In this document: one piece after another, positions 25,949 through 35,331 of the stretch
Layout of the letters: each line of letters starts with the position of its first letter
How positions within the stretch are numbered: position 1 is the stretch's first letter
Origin: UBA965 sp046303375
GTDB taxonomy: Bacteria > Chloroflexota > Chloroflexia > Chloroflexales > Roseiflexaceae
Length of the DNA stretch: 51,843 bases
Reading direction: 5' to 3'
Assembly (NCBI GenBank): GCA_046303375.1
Contig: JBKCGB010000007.1
Span: 1-51,843 of the forward strand
Translations under genes and position numbers: made by a program
The notes under the pieces: model-generated
Told to the model about the DNA's origin: nothing
Database searches by the model: none
What the model saw: only the letters and a program-made list of their open reading frames with translations

Positions 25949-26905
25949 ATGTCACACCATCCACGCCCGGCCATCATGCCACTCGACCTTGGCTGGGTCA
26001 ATGCCACCGTCATCAATCGCAGTGCGGTCGAACGGCGTTGTGCCAGTCACACTGCACGGCGCAGCGTCAAACAGCACTACCAGCTGGCGTGGCTCCTCCG
26101 TGCGATAACATGTATCGACTTGACCACACTTGCAGGCGATGATACTGCCAGTACGGTGCGCCGGCTGTGTGCCAAAGCGCGCCAGCCCGTACGTGCTGAT
26201 TTGCTCCAAGCCATGGGGATGGCACAGTCGGGCATCACGGTAGGTGCTGTATGTGTGTATCACGAAATGATTCCCTATGCTGTTGCGGCATTGCAGGGGA
26301 GTGATATACCTGTGGCAGCAGTATCAACGGGATTCCCTGCTGGGCTGACACCTTTTGAGACGCGCCTGCGCGAAATTGAGCTCTCCGTGGCGGCAGGCGC
26401 CCGCGAAATTGACATCGTCATCTCGCGCCGCCACGTGCTCGATGGCAACTGGCAGGCGCTCTACGACGAAATTTGTGCCTACCGCCAGACCTGTGGCGAT
26501 GCGCACCTCAAAACCATCTTAGCCACAGGCGACCTGGGGACCTACACCGATGTGGCGCGCGCATCGCTGGTATGTATGCTGGCAGGGGCTGATTTCATCA
26601 AAACATCAACCGGCAAAGAAACTGTCAATGCCACCTTGCCCGTCAGCCTGGTGATGATGCGCGCCATTCGGGACTACTACCAGCAGACCGGTCACATCGT
26701 CGGCTTCAAGCCGGCTGGTGGCATCCGTACAGCCAAACAGGCGCTCGATTGGTTGCTGTTGATTGACGAGGAATTAGGCAAAGAGTGGCTCCATGCGGAT
26801 CGCTTCCGCTTTGGAGCAAGTGCATTACTCGGCGACATCGAGCGCCAGATCGAACATGGCGTCACTGGCATCTATTCAGCAGCCAATCGCCATGCCATGG
26901 CATAA
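25949..26905 (+). CDS. deoC: Deoxyribose-phosphate aldolase
   Basis: 318 residues from ATG 25949 (AAGGAG upstream; TATAAT at 25908-25913). The enzyme splits 2-deoxyribose 5-phosphate into acetaldehyde and glyceraldehyde 3-phosphate. TIM-barrel motifs are clear: GFPAGLTPFETRLREIELSVAAGAREIDIVIS, LKTILATGDL, Schiff-base Lys218 in AGADFIKTSTGK, and Lys254 in VGFKPAGGIRT. The N-terminus is longer than in the E. coli enzyme, as in the eukaryote-like subgroup. The next gene encodes an ALDH16-type aldehyde dehydrogenase, which could oxidise the acetaldehyde; the pairing of deoC with ALDH16 is sensible for deoxynucleoside salvage. Confidence 0.95.
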   Translation: MSHHPRPAIMPLDLGWVNATVINRSAVERRCASHTARRSVKQHYQLAWLLRAITCIDLTTLAGDDTASTVRRLCAKARQPVRADLLQAMGMAQSGITVGAVCVYHEMIPYAVAALQGSDIPVAAVSTGFPAGLTPFETRLREIELSVAAGAREIDIVISRRHVLDGNWQALYDEICAYRQTCGDAHLKTILATGDLGTYTDVARASLVCMLAGADFIKTSTGKETVNATLPVSLVMMRAIRDYYQQTGHIVGFKPAGGIRTAKQALDWLLLIDEELGKEWLHADRFRFGASALLGDIERQIEHGVTGIYSAANRHAMA

Positions 26906-27044
26906 ACTGGGATACACGGTGAGTGAACATTGATGTTTAGGATGTCACGGATGGGCTGTTATATTGTGGTTAGGGTGGGGATATGATTACATGGCTGGTG
27001 GCGTTGATCCGTTGTGGTCGTTGACTAACATGGATAGGAAACAT

Positions 27045-29405
27045 ATGACCGTGTCAGATATTTTTGCATCAATGGCACTTGGGCCAGCTCCTGAGAGCCC
27101 AACCATTGCCAATCAGTGGCTTGAAAGCCATGCGCGGCATTTCGGGCTGTACATCAATGGGACATGGCATCAGCCCAGTGATGCGAGTACATTTGAAAGT
27201 ATCAATCCGGCGAATGGGCAGCGACTTGCAACGATTACCCAGGCACGGCCGAGCGACGTAGACGCCGCCGTGGCAGCAGCCACAGCTGCCCAACCAGCGT
27301 GGGCGGCGTTGAGTGGGCATACACGCGCACGCTTTTTGTACGCCATCGCCCGCCACATCCAGAAACATAGCCGTCTGTTTGCAGTACTCGAAACGCTGGA
27401 CAACGGTAAACCGATCCGCGAAAGCCGCGACATCGACATCCCACTTGTCATCCGCCACTTCTACCACCACGCCGGCTGGGCACAGCTGCGTGACAGCGAG
27501 TTTGCCGGATACCAACCAGTCGGCGTGTGTGGTCAAATTATCCCGTGGAACTTCCCGCTATTGATGTTGGCCTGGAAAATCGCCCCTGCCCTGGCTGCCG
27601 GCAACACGGTCGTGCTCAAGCCGGCCGAATGGACATCGCTCACTGCGCTGCTCTTTGCAGAAGTGTGTAGCGCGGTCAATTTACCAGCCGGTGTCGTTAA
27701 TATTGTCACTGGCGACGGGCAGGTTGGCTCCTTGCTCGCCAATCATCCTGGCATCCACAAAGTCGCCTTTACGGGCTCTACCGCGGTCGGGCGTACCCTG
27801 CGCACACAACTCGCCGGCAGTGGCAAAGCCTTGTCGCTTGAGCTTGGCGGCAAATCGCCGTTTATCGTGCATGGCGACGCCGACCTCGACGCCGCCGTCG
27901 AAGGTGTGGTCGATGCAGTATGGTTCAACCAAGGCCAAGTCTGCTGTGCGGGTACGCGTTTGTTGCTCGACGAACGTATCGCCGAGCCGTTTATTGGGCG
28001 CCTGATGCGGCGCATGCACACGCTGCGCGTCGGTGATCCCCTCGACAAAACCACGGATATGGGGGCGATTGTGGCCGAACGCCAACTCACCCGCATCCGC
28101 ACGTTGGTTGAGCAAGGGGTCGCCGAAGGTGCGCTCTGTTATCAGAGCGATGCACCATTACCTGGGAGCGGCTTCTTTTATCCACCCACACTGCTGACCA
28201 ATGTGGCGCCAGCAGCTACTGTCGCGCAAGAGGAAATTTTTGGCCCCGTCATCGTCAGCATGACCTACCGCACCCCCAGCGAGGCGGTGGCGCTAGCCAA
28301 CAATACGCGCTACGGCTTGGCGGCGAGTGTGTGGAGCCAAAACGTGGACTTCACGCACGATATCGCCAAGCAGCTCAAGGCTGGTGTGGTGTGGATCAAC
28401 AGCACCAACCAGTTCGATGCTGCCGCTGGCTTCGGTGGCTACCGCGAAAGTGGCTTTGGCCGCGAAGGTGGCCGCGAAGGCATGGTCGAATACTTGGTTG
28501 CAACGTCCACGCCATCCACTCCACCCACACCATCGTTTGCGGTGCCGACGGATACAGCCATGGGGAGCATCCCCAGCATTGACCGCACTCCCAAGCTGTA
28601 TATTGGCGGCAAACAGGCGCGCCCCGACAGTGGCTATAGTCGGAACATTACCACGCCACAGGGCATGCCGTTGGCCGAGGTGGGTGACGGCAATCGCAAA
28701 GACATCCGCAACGCCGTCGAAGCCGCCCGTGCCGTAGCTAGTAGCTGGGCCAACACGACGGCACACAACCGCGCTCAGATTTTGTATTACATCGGCGAAA
28801 ACATGTATGCTCGTGCCCACGACTTCACCCTACTCGTCGCTGCACAGCACGGCATCAGCATGCAGGATGCCGCTAGCGAAGTTGAAGCCAGCATCCAGTG
28901 CTGGTTTGCGGCAGCAGCCTGGGCCGACAAATACGACGGCATGGTGCACCATACACCACAACGCGCCGTCGTCATGGCACTCCCAGAAGCAATCGGTGTG
29001 ACGGGAATTGTAGCACCCGATGCGCCGTCGCTGTTGGGGAGTGTGGCGTTGATTGCCCCAGCAATCGCCATGGGTAACCCGGTAGTGGTGGTGGCCAGCG
29101 AGACGGCGCCGCTGAGCCTGCTCGAGCTCTATCAGGTCTTTGATACGAGTGATGTGCCCGCTGGTGTCATCAATATTGTGACGGGGACACGTGCCAACCT
29201 GGTGAAACCGTTGGCCGAGCACGCCGATGTGGATAACCTGTGGATAGTCGGTGAACAACCACTCCACCTGCTGGGAGAAACCGCTAGCGCAAGCAATTTG
29301 AAGCGCACCTGGTGCCTCGATGAGCGCTGGCTGAATATGCCATTTCACGAATTTTTGCGCCATGCCGTACAGTGGAAAAACGTGTGGGTACCATTTGGGG
29401 CATAG
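27045..29405 (+). CDS. ALDH16-type double-domain aldehyde dehydrogenase
   Basis: 786 residues from ATG 27045 (AGGA upstream). Two aldehyde-dehydrogenase domains in one chain, as in ALDH16. Residues 30-490 are a complete domain: PWNFPLLM (Asn169), FTGSTAVG, Glu266 in LSLELGGKSP, catalytic Cys300 in FNQGQVCCAG, and EIFGPV. Residues about 520-786 are a second, shorter and degenerate domain: it starts again with KLYIGGKQARPDSGYSRNITTPQG, keeps the NAD-fold remnants, but has no Glu/Cys active site and is cut short. In characterised bacterial ALDH16 the first domain is active with NAD. Behind deoC, a role in oxidising acetaldehyde or other small aldehydes is likely. A 78-codon gene follows after 9 bp. 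Confidence 0.93.
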   Translation: MTVSDIFASMALGPAPESPTIANQWLESHARHFGLYINGTWHQPSDASTFESINPANGQRLATITQARPSDVDAAVAAATAAQPAWAALSGHTRARFLYAIARHIQKHSRLFAVLETLDNGKPIRESRDIDIPLVIRHFYHHAGWAQLRDSEFAGYQPVGVCGQIIPWNFPLLMLAWKIAPALAAGNTVVLKPAEWTSLTALLFAEVCSAVNLPAGVVNIVTGDGQVGSLLANHPGIHKVAFTGSTAVGRTLRTQLAGSGKALSLELGGKSPFIVHGDADLDAAVEGVVDAVWFNQGQVCCAGTRLLLDERIAEPFIGRLMRRMHTLRVGDPLDKTTDMGAIVAERQLTRIRTLVEQGVAEGALCYQSDAPLPGSGFFYPPTLLTNVAPAATVAQEEIFGPVIVSMTYRTPSEAVALANNTRYGLAASVWSQNVDFTHDIAKQLKAGVVWINSTNQFDAAAGFGGYRESGFGREGGREGMVEYLVATSTPSTPPTPSFAVPTDTAMGSIPSIDRTPKLYIGGKQARPDSGYSRNITTPQGMPLAEVGDGNRKDIRNAVEAARAVASSWANTTAHNRAQILYYIGENMYARAHDFTLLVAAQHGISMQDAASEVEASIQCWFAAAAWADKYDGMVHHTPQRAVVMALPEAIGVTGIVAPDAPSLLGSVALIAPAIAMGNPVVVVASETAPLSLLELYQVFDTSDVPAGVINIVTGTRANLVKPLAEHADVDNLWIVGEQPLHLLGETASASNLKRTWCLDERWLNMPFHEFLRHAVQWKNVWVPFGA

Positions 29406-29414
29406 GAGATACAT

Positions 29415-29651
29415 ATGGACAAGACACAATCATCTAAGTGGAGCATTGCATCAACCAATTCGATACTCTGTATCGGCTGTAAAAATTCATTCATGTCGAT
29501 TGGATCTGTCGGTTCGATGTTTTCCATCGGATCAATTGGCTCATTTGGCAGCATGTTTGCAATTGCATCATTTGTCAGCGTGCTAAGTATCATGTCTAGT
29601 CTATCGGTTTTAGGCATCATGGCACGGCGTAAACGATCATCAGGTCACTAG
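29415..29651 (+). CDS. Small serine/glycine-repeat hydrophobic protein
   Basis: 78 residues, ATG 29415 with AGGAG seven bases upstream, nine bases after the ALDH16 stop, so it is almost certainly translated from the same message. Residues 26-67 show a regular three-residue beat of Ser or Ala with hydrophobic residues between (SFMSIGSVGSMFSIGSIGSFGSM...), rather like a pentapeptide or short beta-helix repeat. The N-terminus is polar with one CxxC (CIGC), and the tail is basic (MARRKRSSGH). There is no ordinary signal peptide. I know of similar Ser/Gly-beat mini-proteins in Actinobacteria, but no function. It could be membrane-associated, or a scaffold for the dehydrogenase; both are guesses. 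Confidence 0.7.
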   Translation: MDKTQSSKWSIASTNSILCIGCKNSFMSIGSVGSMFSIGSIGSFGSMFAIASFVSVLSIMSSLSVLGIMARRKRSSGH

Positions 29652-29693
29652 ATTTGCACACGCTCGCATGCATGCACATGTAGCCCACAGAAA

Positions 29694-31727
29694 ATGAATA
29701 GAGTTGTTGTCATGAGTCGTTTCGCAATGCGCTGGTTGATCCCACTCGGTGCCATGATTGCCTACCTCGCAATCATGTATATGCTTGTGCGGGTGCCACT
29801 CACGTTTGCACCCACACACGTCAGCATTGAAGGTGTGACATCGGGGTATTTCGTCGGCGACATCCAACAGACCGATACCGGCATCACGTTTCGCTGGCTT
29901 GATGCACGCATCCCCATGATTATCCCCGTGCACGCACCGGGCTCAATCATTTCATTTACCACCTGGTTATACCCTGCTGATGGCGTAACCACACCTGCAA
30001 ATCATGCTATGGTGAGCTTTGACGAGCGCCTTTATACGACAACGAGTGATGTATTTGTCCCACGCCATTACCGGATTTTGAGTTTGTATGGAATGAGTCC
30101 CCGTCATGATCTGCGCGGCATCATGTTTATCCCGTACCCATTTGGTGGTGAGACACCATACTGGGCGTTTAGCGGGGTCACCGCAGTTGCACTAACCATG
30201 CCATCGTTGCACACGTCGCAATTTGTGCTGATATTCATCCTCATTCTGCTCACCATCCCCCTCAGCTATGCGGGTGCATATTGGTCTGTGACCGGTAATC
30301 GGCAACGGGCGTACATGATTGCGGGTGCCATCGCACTCTGTCTCATCGTCTATCTGCCCGCACTCTATACCGGCTATGTGGGCATGCGCTATCGCGGCAT
30401 CCTCGGCAATCGCATCCTTGTCGCCGTCGTACTTGCAGTCATCATCATGGCACTCATTGCTATCTCCCGGCGCTACAATCAGCCACTCCAGCGCATCAGG
30501 CAGATGCTGGGAGTGCATCTCCCAAGCGTTGAGCCAAGTTGGTTTTGGGGCACGACGCTGGTGATTGCCGCACTGTGGGGGGCTGTCACATGGGACTACG
30601 TGCGTATGAATGCCGGTGATTGGGGCATCCATATTACCCACGCCTATCAGCTCATGAATCATGGTAAATTTATCAGTCATTTTCTCTTTCAAGCCATGCT
30701 GATTGGCATCCACTATCTCTCCATCGGGCTACTTTCGCTGGAGCTGGCAGCAGTGGTGCTCGTGATACTCATCATGGCGTTGATTTGTCTGGTGCTCTGG
30801 AATATGGGAGCACGCGTCTGGCCACAACCGCTGTTTTTGGTTGGCACCACTCTATTGGTATGTCTGTCAGCGCCTATTGCCGTGCTATACGCCGTAGATG
30901 GACATCTCTACACGGGCTACTTTGCCACCAACGTGTTTCACAACCCGACTGTACTGATGGTCAAACCCTTGGCGTTGCTACATGTGCTCATGCTCATCTC
31001 TTTTTTTACCCACGCGCCGCATGACGATGATCGTGTCTGGTGGGGGGTCTTGTGGGGGATCACCCTCCTCGGTGTCCTCGCCAAACCCAGCTACGCCATC
31101 GCCATGATTCCCGCCCACGGGCTCGTAGTCGGCTGGCGGTTGTGGCAACGTCATCCATGGTGGCGCCGAGATATCGCCACGCTCATCATCAGTGCGAGTG
31201 CCTTCGCAATCCCGCTCATCATTCAGTTTGTGATGCTCTACTATGCCGGGTCACGCAGCATCGGTATCAAATCGTTGAGCGATATCACTGCGAGTGCCTG
31301 TATGGCAAGCACCCAGCCGTTTTGGTCGTGTGTGATAGTGTTGTATGGCACGGCCATCATCAAAGGCATCGCCTCAGCGGCCATCCTACTGATTATCTGG
31401 CGCGTGGTGCCGCGTATCACACAGCACATTGACATACAACTGCTAGGCATTGCCAGCATGATTGGCATCGTCTACGCGTATGTGATGCGTGAGGGCGTGG
31501 GGAGTGGTGGTGTTTCAGAGATGGATAATTACGGGAATTTCGGCTGGTCTATCCAGATTATCCTCTTTTTGTGTATGGCGGTGGCCATCCCACATGTGGG
31601 CAAGCAGCTACGCCAAGCAGCAGCAACACCTACGTGGTCATACGCTGTACTGTATGGTGTTGCAGGTGCACATCTCGTGAGTGGTCTCGTCTGGTATGCC
31701 ACACAGTTTTGGCGGTGCTGCTGGTAG
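29694..31727 (+). CDS. Large multi-pass membrane protein, possibly GT-C glycosyltransferase-like
   Basis: 677 residues; ATG 29694, alternative ATG 29712, neither with a strong Shine-Dalgarno site. An N-terminal helix (about 12-36) is followed by an extracytoplasmic beta-rich segment to about residue 165, then roughly a dozen membrane helices. Segments such as MNAGDWGIHITHAYQLMNHGKF (an Asp before the next helix) and GVLAKPSYAIAMIPAHGLVVGW are reminiscent of lipid-linked-sugar GT-C enzymes, but I cannot place it in a named family. It stands 42 bp after the small repeat gene and 63 bp before the epimerase gene; operon membership is unclear. Function unknown. Confidence 0.75.
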   Translation: MNRVVVMSRFAMRWLIPLGAMIAYLAIMYMLVRVPLTFAPTHVSIEGVTSGYFVGDIQQTDTGITFRWLDARIPMIIPVHAPGSIISFTTWLYPADGVTTPANHAMVSFDERLYTTTSDVFVPRHYRILSLYGMSPRHDLRGIMFIPYPFGGETPYWAFSGVTAVALTMPSLHTSQFVLIFILILLTIPLSYAGAYWSVTGNRQRAYMIAGAIALCLIVYLPALYTGYVGMRYRGILGNRILVAVVLAVIIMALIAISRRYNQPLQRIRQMLGVHLPSVEPSWFWGTTLVIAALWGAVTWDYVRMNAGDWGIHITHAYQLMNHGKFISHFLFQAMLIGIHYLSIGLLSLELAAVVLVILIMALICLVLWNMGARVWPQPLFLVGTTLLVCLSAPIAVLYAVDGHLYTGYFATNVFHNPTVLMVKPLALLHVLMLISFFTHAPHDDDRVWWGVLWGITLLGVLAKPSYAIAMIPAHGLVVGWRLWQRHPWWRRDIATLIISASAFAIPLIIQFVMLYYAGSRSIGIKSLSDITASACMASTQPFWSCVIVLYGTAIIKGIASAAILLIIWRVVPRITQHIDIQLLGIASMIGIVYAYVMREGVGSGGVSEMDNYGNFGWSIQIILFLCMAVAIPHVGKQLRQAAATPTWSYAVLYGVAGAHLVSGLVWYATQFWRCCW

Positions 31728-31790
31728 GTCTGTCACCCCCGTTGTTTGTATAATTAATAGTGGAAATGCGATGCATACGAAGGAACGTCC

Positions 31791-32615
31791 ATGAAAACGA
31801 TTGCAGTTACTGGTGGCACAGGCAAAGCAGGGCGCGCCACTATCAACGAACTCCTCAATGCAGGGTATGCCGTGCGCAACATCGATATTGCGCCACCAGT
31901 TGAGCGTGTCTGTGATTTTCTCAAAACCGACCTCAACCAGCTCGGTGAAACCATCGAAGCACTCCACGGTTGCGATGCAGTGGTGCATCTGGCAGCCAAC
32001 CCGGATCCACGTGGTCGTAGCGAAGAGGTGATGTTCCGCACCAACACGGGCTCGACCTACAACGTTTTCCGTGCTGCCCAGGTGCTGGGGATGCCCCGCG
32101 TGGTGTGGGCATCGAGCGAAACGGTGCTCGGGTTGCCCTTTGAGCGCCGCCCACCTGCCATCGCACCCGTCAACGAAGAGACCATTGCTCCCGAGAGTAG
32201 CTACGCCATGTCGAAGCTCATCAGCGAAGAAATGGCGCGCCAGTTTGCCAGCTGGACGGGTGCGACCTATGTGGGTTTACGCTTTTCCAACATCATGGAG
32301 CCACACGATTACGCACGCTTCGAAAGCTGGCAAAACGACCCCCATGCGCGTAAGTGGAATTTTTGGGGGTATGTGGATGCTCGCGACGTGGCGCACAGCT
32401 GCCGGCGCGGCCTCGAAGCATCCCTGAGCGGTGCTGAGGTCTTTGTGATTGCGGCCGCTGACACCTGTATGCGCCGCAGCAACGCCGAGCTGATGGCCGA
32501 GGTCTTTCCGCATATCGCACTCGCTCCCGGGCTCGCTGCCAACGAGACACTCCTCTCCATCACCAAGGCCAAACGTATGCTGGGCTATGCGCCACGCCAT
32601 TCGTGGCGGGGGTGA
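31791..32615 (+). CDS. NAD-dependent epimerase/dehydratase family protein
   Basis: 274 residues, ATG 31791 with GAAGGA upstream; a TATAAT lies at 31749-31754. Extended short-chain dehydrogenase: Rossmann motif VTGGTGKAGRAT, Asp in RNIDIAPP for NAD(H) preference, catalytic serine-containing VWASSETVLG and YxxxK in SSYAMSKLISEE. The C-terminal part is short, as in uronate dehydrogenase-like or other sugar-acid enzymes of this group. Sugar or sugar-acid oxidation or epimerisation is plausible given the neighbouring glcD-glcE and glycoside genes, but the substrate is unknown. A strong hairpin follows. Confidence 0.88.
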   Translation: MKTIAVTGGTGKAGRATINELLNAGYAVRNIDIAPPVERVCDFLKTDLNQLGETIEALHGCDAVVHLAANPDPRGRSEEVMFRTNTGSTYNVFRAAQVLGMPRVVWASSETVLGLPFERRPPAIAPVNEETIAPESSYAMSKLISEEMARQFASWTGATYVGLRFSNIMEPHDYARFESWQNDPHARKWNFWGYVDARDVAHSCRRGLEASLSGAEVFVIAAADTCMRRSNAELMAEVFPHIALAPGLAANETLLSITKAKRMLGYAPRHSWRG

Positions 32616-32634
32616 TGCGGACGATTACGAGCCA

Positions 32635-32665
32635 AAGGAGGGGCGAATGGTATTCGCCCCTCCTT
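32635..32665 (+). terminator. Strong hairpin after the epimerase gene
   Basis: 14-bp perfect inverted repeat AAGGAGGGGCGAAT / ATTCGCCCCTCCTT with loop GGT, followed by CTTATTTC. It shares GGGGCGNAT with the hairpin after trpG. Confidence 0.6.
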
Positions 32666-32726
32666 CTTATTTCATACGTCTATCCCCATGCTATACTACG
32701 CCTATCCCGCCGTAGGAGCATTTTGT

Positions 32727-34193
32727 ATGGCCACTTCCCTTGCCCCCGAATACCAACAGCTCGTCACCGACCTAAGCGTTGCCATCGGCGCGCGTTATGT
32801 GCTGTGGCGTCCCGAAGAGCTGATGATGTACGAATACGATGGCAGTGCCCTCGACCTGGCCCGCCCCGACGTCGTCGTCGTGCCACACAGCACCGCTGAG
32901 GTCGCCGCCTGTGTGCGCATCGCTGCCGCCGCTGGGATGCCCATCGTGGCGCGGGGCGGTGGCACCGGGTTATCTGGTGGCTCTGTGCCTGCCGCCGGTG
33001 GCGTGGTCATTTCGACGGGACGCATGGCACGCGTGCTCGCCGTCGACGAGGTGTCACGCACGGCGCGGGTGCAACCTGGGCTCATCAACACAGATTTGAG
33101 CGAGCACACCGCACCGTGGCACCTGCACTTTGCGCCGGATCCATCCAGCCAAAAGGCATCGACCATTGGAGGCAATGCCGCCGAAAACTCTGGTGGCCCA
33201 CACTGCCTCAAATATGGCATTACCACCAGCCATATTTTGGCAGCCACCGTCGTGCTCGCCGACGGCAGTATCATCGACATCGACAACACTGCGCCCGACA
33301 CCCCCGGCTACGATCTGCTGGGTGTTATAGTCGGTAGCGAAGGCACGCTGGGTATCGTCACCGAGCTGACCGTACGCCTGATGCCCAATCCCGAAGGTGT
33401 CAAAACATTCCTCGCCATCTTTGATGACCTCGACAGCGCCTCCGACACCGTGTCGGCCATCATCGCGCAGGGGGTCATCCCTGCCGCACTCGAAATGCTC
33501 GAAGGCCAAGGCATCGCGCTGGTCGAACAATCGGTCCATGCTGGCTACCCGCTCGATGCGCAAGCAGTATTGCTGATTGAAATTGATGGTATGAACGAAG
33601 AAATCGAAGCCCAGACGGCGCGCATCGAACAGATCTGTAGCCACTTCGAGGCACGTGAGCTGCGTGTCGCCAAAGATGAAGAGCAACGCAAAAAACTGTG
33701 GGCGGGTCGCAAAGGTGCGCTGGCAGCCTGTGCTCGGCTGGCGCCGCACTACCACATCCAAGACGGCGTGGTGCCACGCTCCAAACTCACCGAGGTGCTA
33801 CGACTGACCCGTGATGTGGCCAAACGCCAACGGGTGCACATCGTCAACATCTTCCATGCCGGTGACGGCAATCTGCATCCGCTCCTGCTCTTTGATATCC
33901 GCGAAGAAGGCATCATCGAGCGGGCCATCGCCGCCAGTGAAGAGATTTTGCAGGCCTGTGTGGCAGCGGGTGGCACCATCAGTGGTGAGCACGGCATCGG
34001 CATCGAAAAACGCGACTACATGGCATGGCTCTTCAACGAGCACGACCTGTGGGCTATGCGCCAAATGCGCGCCTGCTTCGATGATCGCGGCGTGATGAAC
34101 CCCTGCAAACTCATCCCCACCGGCGCCTCGTGTGGTGATGTCAAAGCGGCGCGTGGTGCCGCCAAAGCCCTGGCCGCAGGCGCATGGATTTAG
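32727..34193 (+). CDS. glcD: FAD-linked oxidase, glycolate oxidase subunit GlcD-like
   Basis: 488 residues from ATG 32727 (TAGGAG upstream). Oxidises glycolate or another 2-hydroxy acid, passing electrons to the membrane chain. The FAD-binding_4 domain shows RPDVVVVPHSTAEVAACVRIA, the diphosphate loop VARGGGTGLSGGSVPAAGGVVIS, GGNAAENSGGPHCLKYGITTSHI, and VGSEGTLGIVTELTVRLMP; the C-terminal FAD-oxidase domain has HAGDGNLHPLLLFD and TISGEHGIGIEKRDYM. Followed directly by glcE. The iron-sulfur subunit glcF is not next to them; an M29 aminopeptidase gene stands there instead. Confidence 0.94.
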   Translation: MATSLAPEYQQLVTDLSVAIGARYVLWRPEELMMYEYDGSALDLARPDVVVVPHSTAEVAACVRIAAAAGMPIVARGGGTGLSGGSVPAAGGVVISTGRMARVLAVDEVSRTARVQPGLINTDLSEHTAPWHLHFAPDPSSQKASTIGGNAAENSGGPHCLKYGITTSHILAATVVLADGSIIDIDNTAPDTPGYDLLGVIVGSEGTLGIVTELTVRLMPNPEGVKTFLAIFDDLDSASDTVSAIIAQGVIPAALEMLEGQGIALVEQSVHAGYPLDAQAVLLIEIDGMNEEIEAQTARIEQICSHFEARELRVAKDEEQRKKLWAGRKGALAACARLAPHYHIQDGVVPRSKLTEVLRLTRDVAKRQRVHIVNIFHAGDGNLHPLLLFDIREEGIIERAIAASEEILQACVAAGGTISGEHGIGIEKRDYMAWLFNEHDLWAMRQMRACFDDRGVMNPCKLIPTGASCGDVKAARGAAKALAAGAWI

Positions 34194-34206
34194 CGGGAGC
34201 ACAGAC

Positions 34207-35298
34207 ATGTACACACCAACCACCATCCACGAACTCGCCGACATCATGCGTGGCCATGCTGGTCCCGTGACGCCGACGGGTGCAGGGCTGCATCAAGCCC
34301 TCGGTCATGCGCCCGTGGCTGACGCCACGCCCATCGATCTGACCGGGCTGACCCGCGTCAAAGATTATATCGCCTCGGATCTGACGGTCACCGTAGAAGC
34401 AGGCATGACACTGGGTCATCTGCAAGCCATGCTCCATGTGCACCGCCAGTGGTTGCCATGGGATGCCCCCCAACACCAGCAGGCCACCATCGGTGGCCTG
34501 CTGGCCGCTGGTCTGAGTGGTCCACTCCGCCATAGTGCTGGCACGCCACGCGACTGGGTACTAGGCATGCAGTTTGTTACGGGGGATGGGCGCATCATCA
34601 AAAGTGGCGGCAAAGTGGTCAAAAATGTGGCGGGCTACGACATGCACAAACTTCATATTGGTGCCTTGGGAACACTGGGCATCATCACCGAAGTATCCTT
34701 CAAAGTGGCCCCACTTCCTGAAGTCGATGAAGTCATGCGCATCACCTGTGCTGGGCTCCTGCATGCCCATAATACGGCGTTTACGTTGCGTGCGCCCCCC
34801 TACAATCCATCCGCCCTCCTTATCGAAGCCACCCCGCAACACATCCAGCTCTGGGGGCGCTGGCAAGGGGTGGCTGCTGCAGTCGCACGCAACTTGACGT
34901 TTGTGCGGATGCGCAATCGGTTGGCACAACCGACAAATCTAGGGGCGTGGGAGCACCTCGTCAATCAGCCCTTTGCCCACCAGCACACGCAGATTCGGCT
35001 GGGCTGTGCACCGCAACGATTACCCGAGCTCTATCCCGTGCTCAGTCAGATGACCGACCATATCAGCATGCATATTTTGCCCACAGTGGGCGTGGTACGC
35101 ATCTTTCATGCCACCCTCCCCGACCTTGCAGTCCTGCAGGCGGCAGTCGTACCACTGGGTGGCTATGTGGTTGTAGAAATGGGGCAAAGCGCAACACGCT
35201 GGGGTAGCCCACCCGCCAACATCGAAATCATGCGACGTATCAAGGCAGCGTGGGACCCAAACAACAAACTCAACCGGAATCGCTTTATCATCACGTAG
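34207..35298 (+). CDS. glcE: FAD-binding subunit GlcE-like
   Basis: 363 residues from ATG 34207 (GGGAG upstream), 13 bp after glcD. Shorter FAD-binding_4 protein partner of GlcD: PTGAGLHQALG, TVTVEAGMTLGHLQAMLHVHRQWLPWDAP, ATIGGLLAAGLSGPLRH, GGKVVKNVAGYDMHKLHIGALGTLGIITEVSFKVAPLPE, and the family-typical end KAAWDPNNKLNRNRF. Together GlcD and GlcE form the flavin part of glycolate oxidase. Glycolate (or lactate/hydroxyacid) oxidation is the likely pathway; the electron-transfer GlcF must be elsewhere or replaced. Confidence 0.92.
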   Translation: MYTPTTIHELADIMRGHAGPVTPTGAGLHQALGHAPVADATPIDLTGLTRVKDYIASDLTVTVEAGMTLGHLQAMLHVHRQWLPWDAPQHQQATIGGLLAAGLSGPLRHSAGTPRDWVLGMQFVTGDGRIIKSGGKVVKNVAGYDMHKLHIGALGTLGIITEVSFKVAPLPEVDEVMRITCAGLLHAHNTAFTLRAPPYNPSALLIEATPQHIQLWGRWQGVAAAVARNLTFVRMRNRLAQPTNLGAWEHLVNQPFAHQHTQIRLGCAPQRLPELYPVLSQMTDHISMHILPTVGVVRIFHATLPDLAVLQAAVVPLGGYVVVEMGQSATRWGSPPANIEIMRRIKAAWDPNNKLNRNRFIIT

Positions 35299-35331
35299 TC
35301 CGTCTTCATCACAGAAATAGAGGAACGAGAG

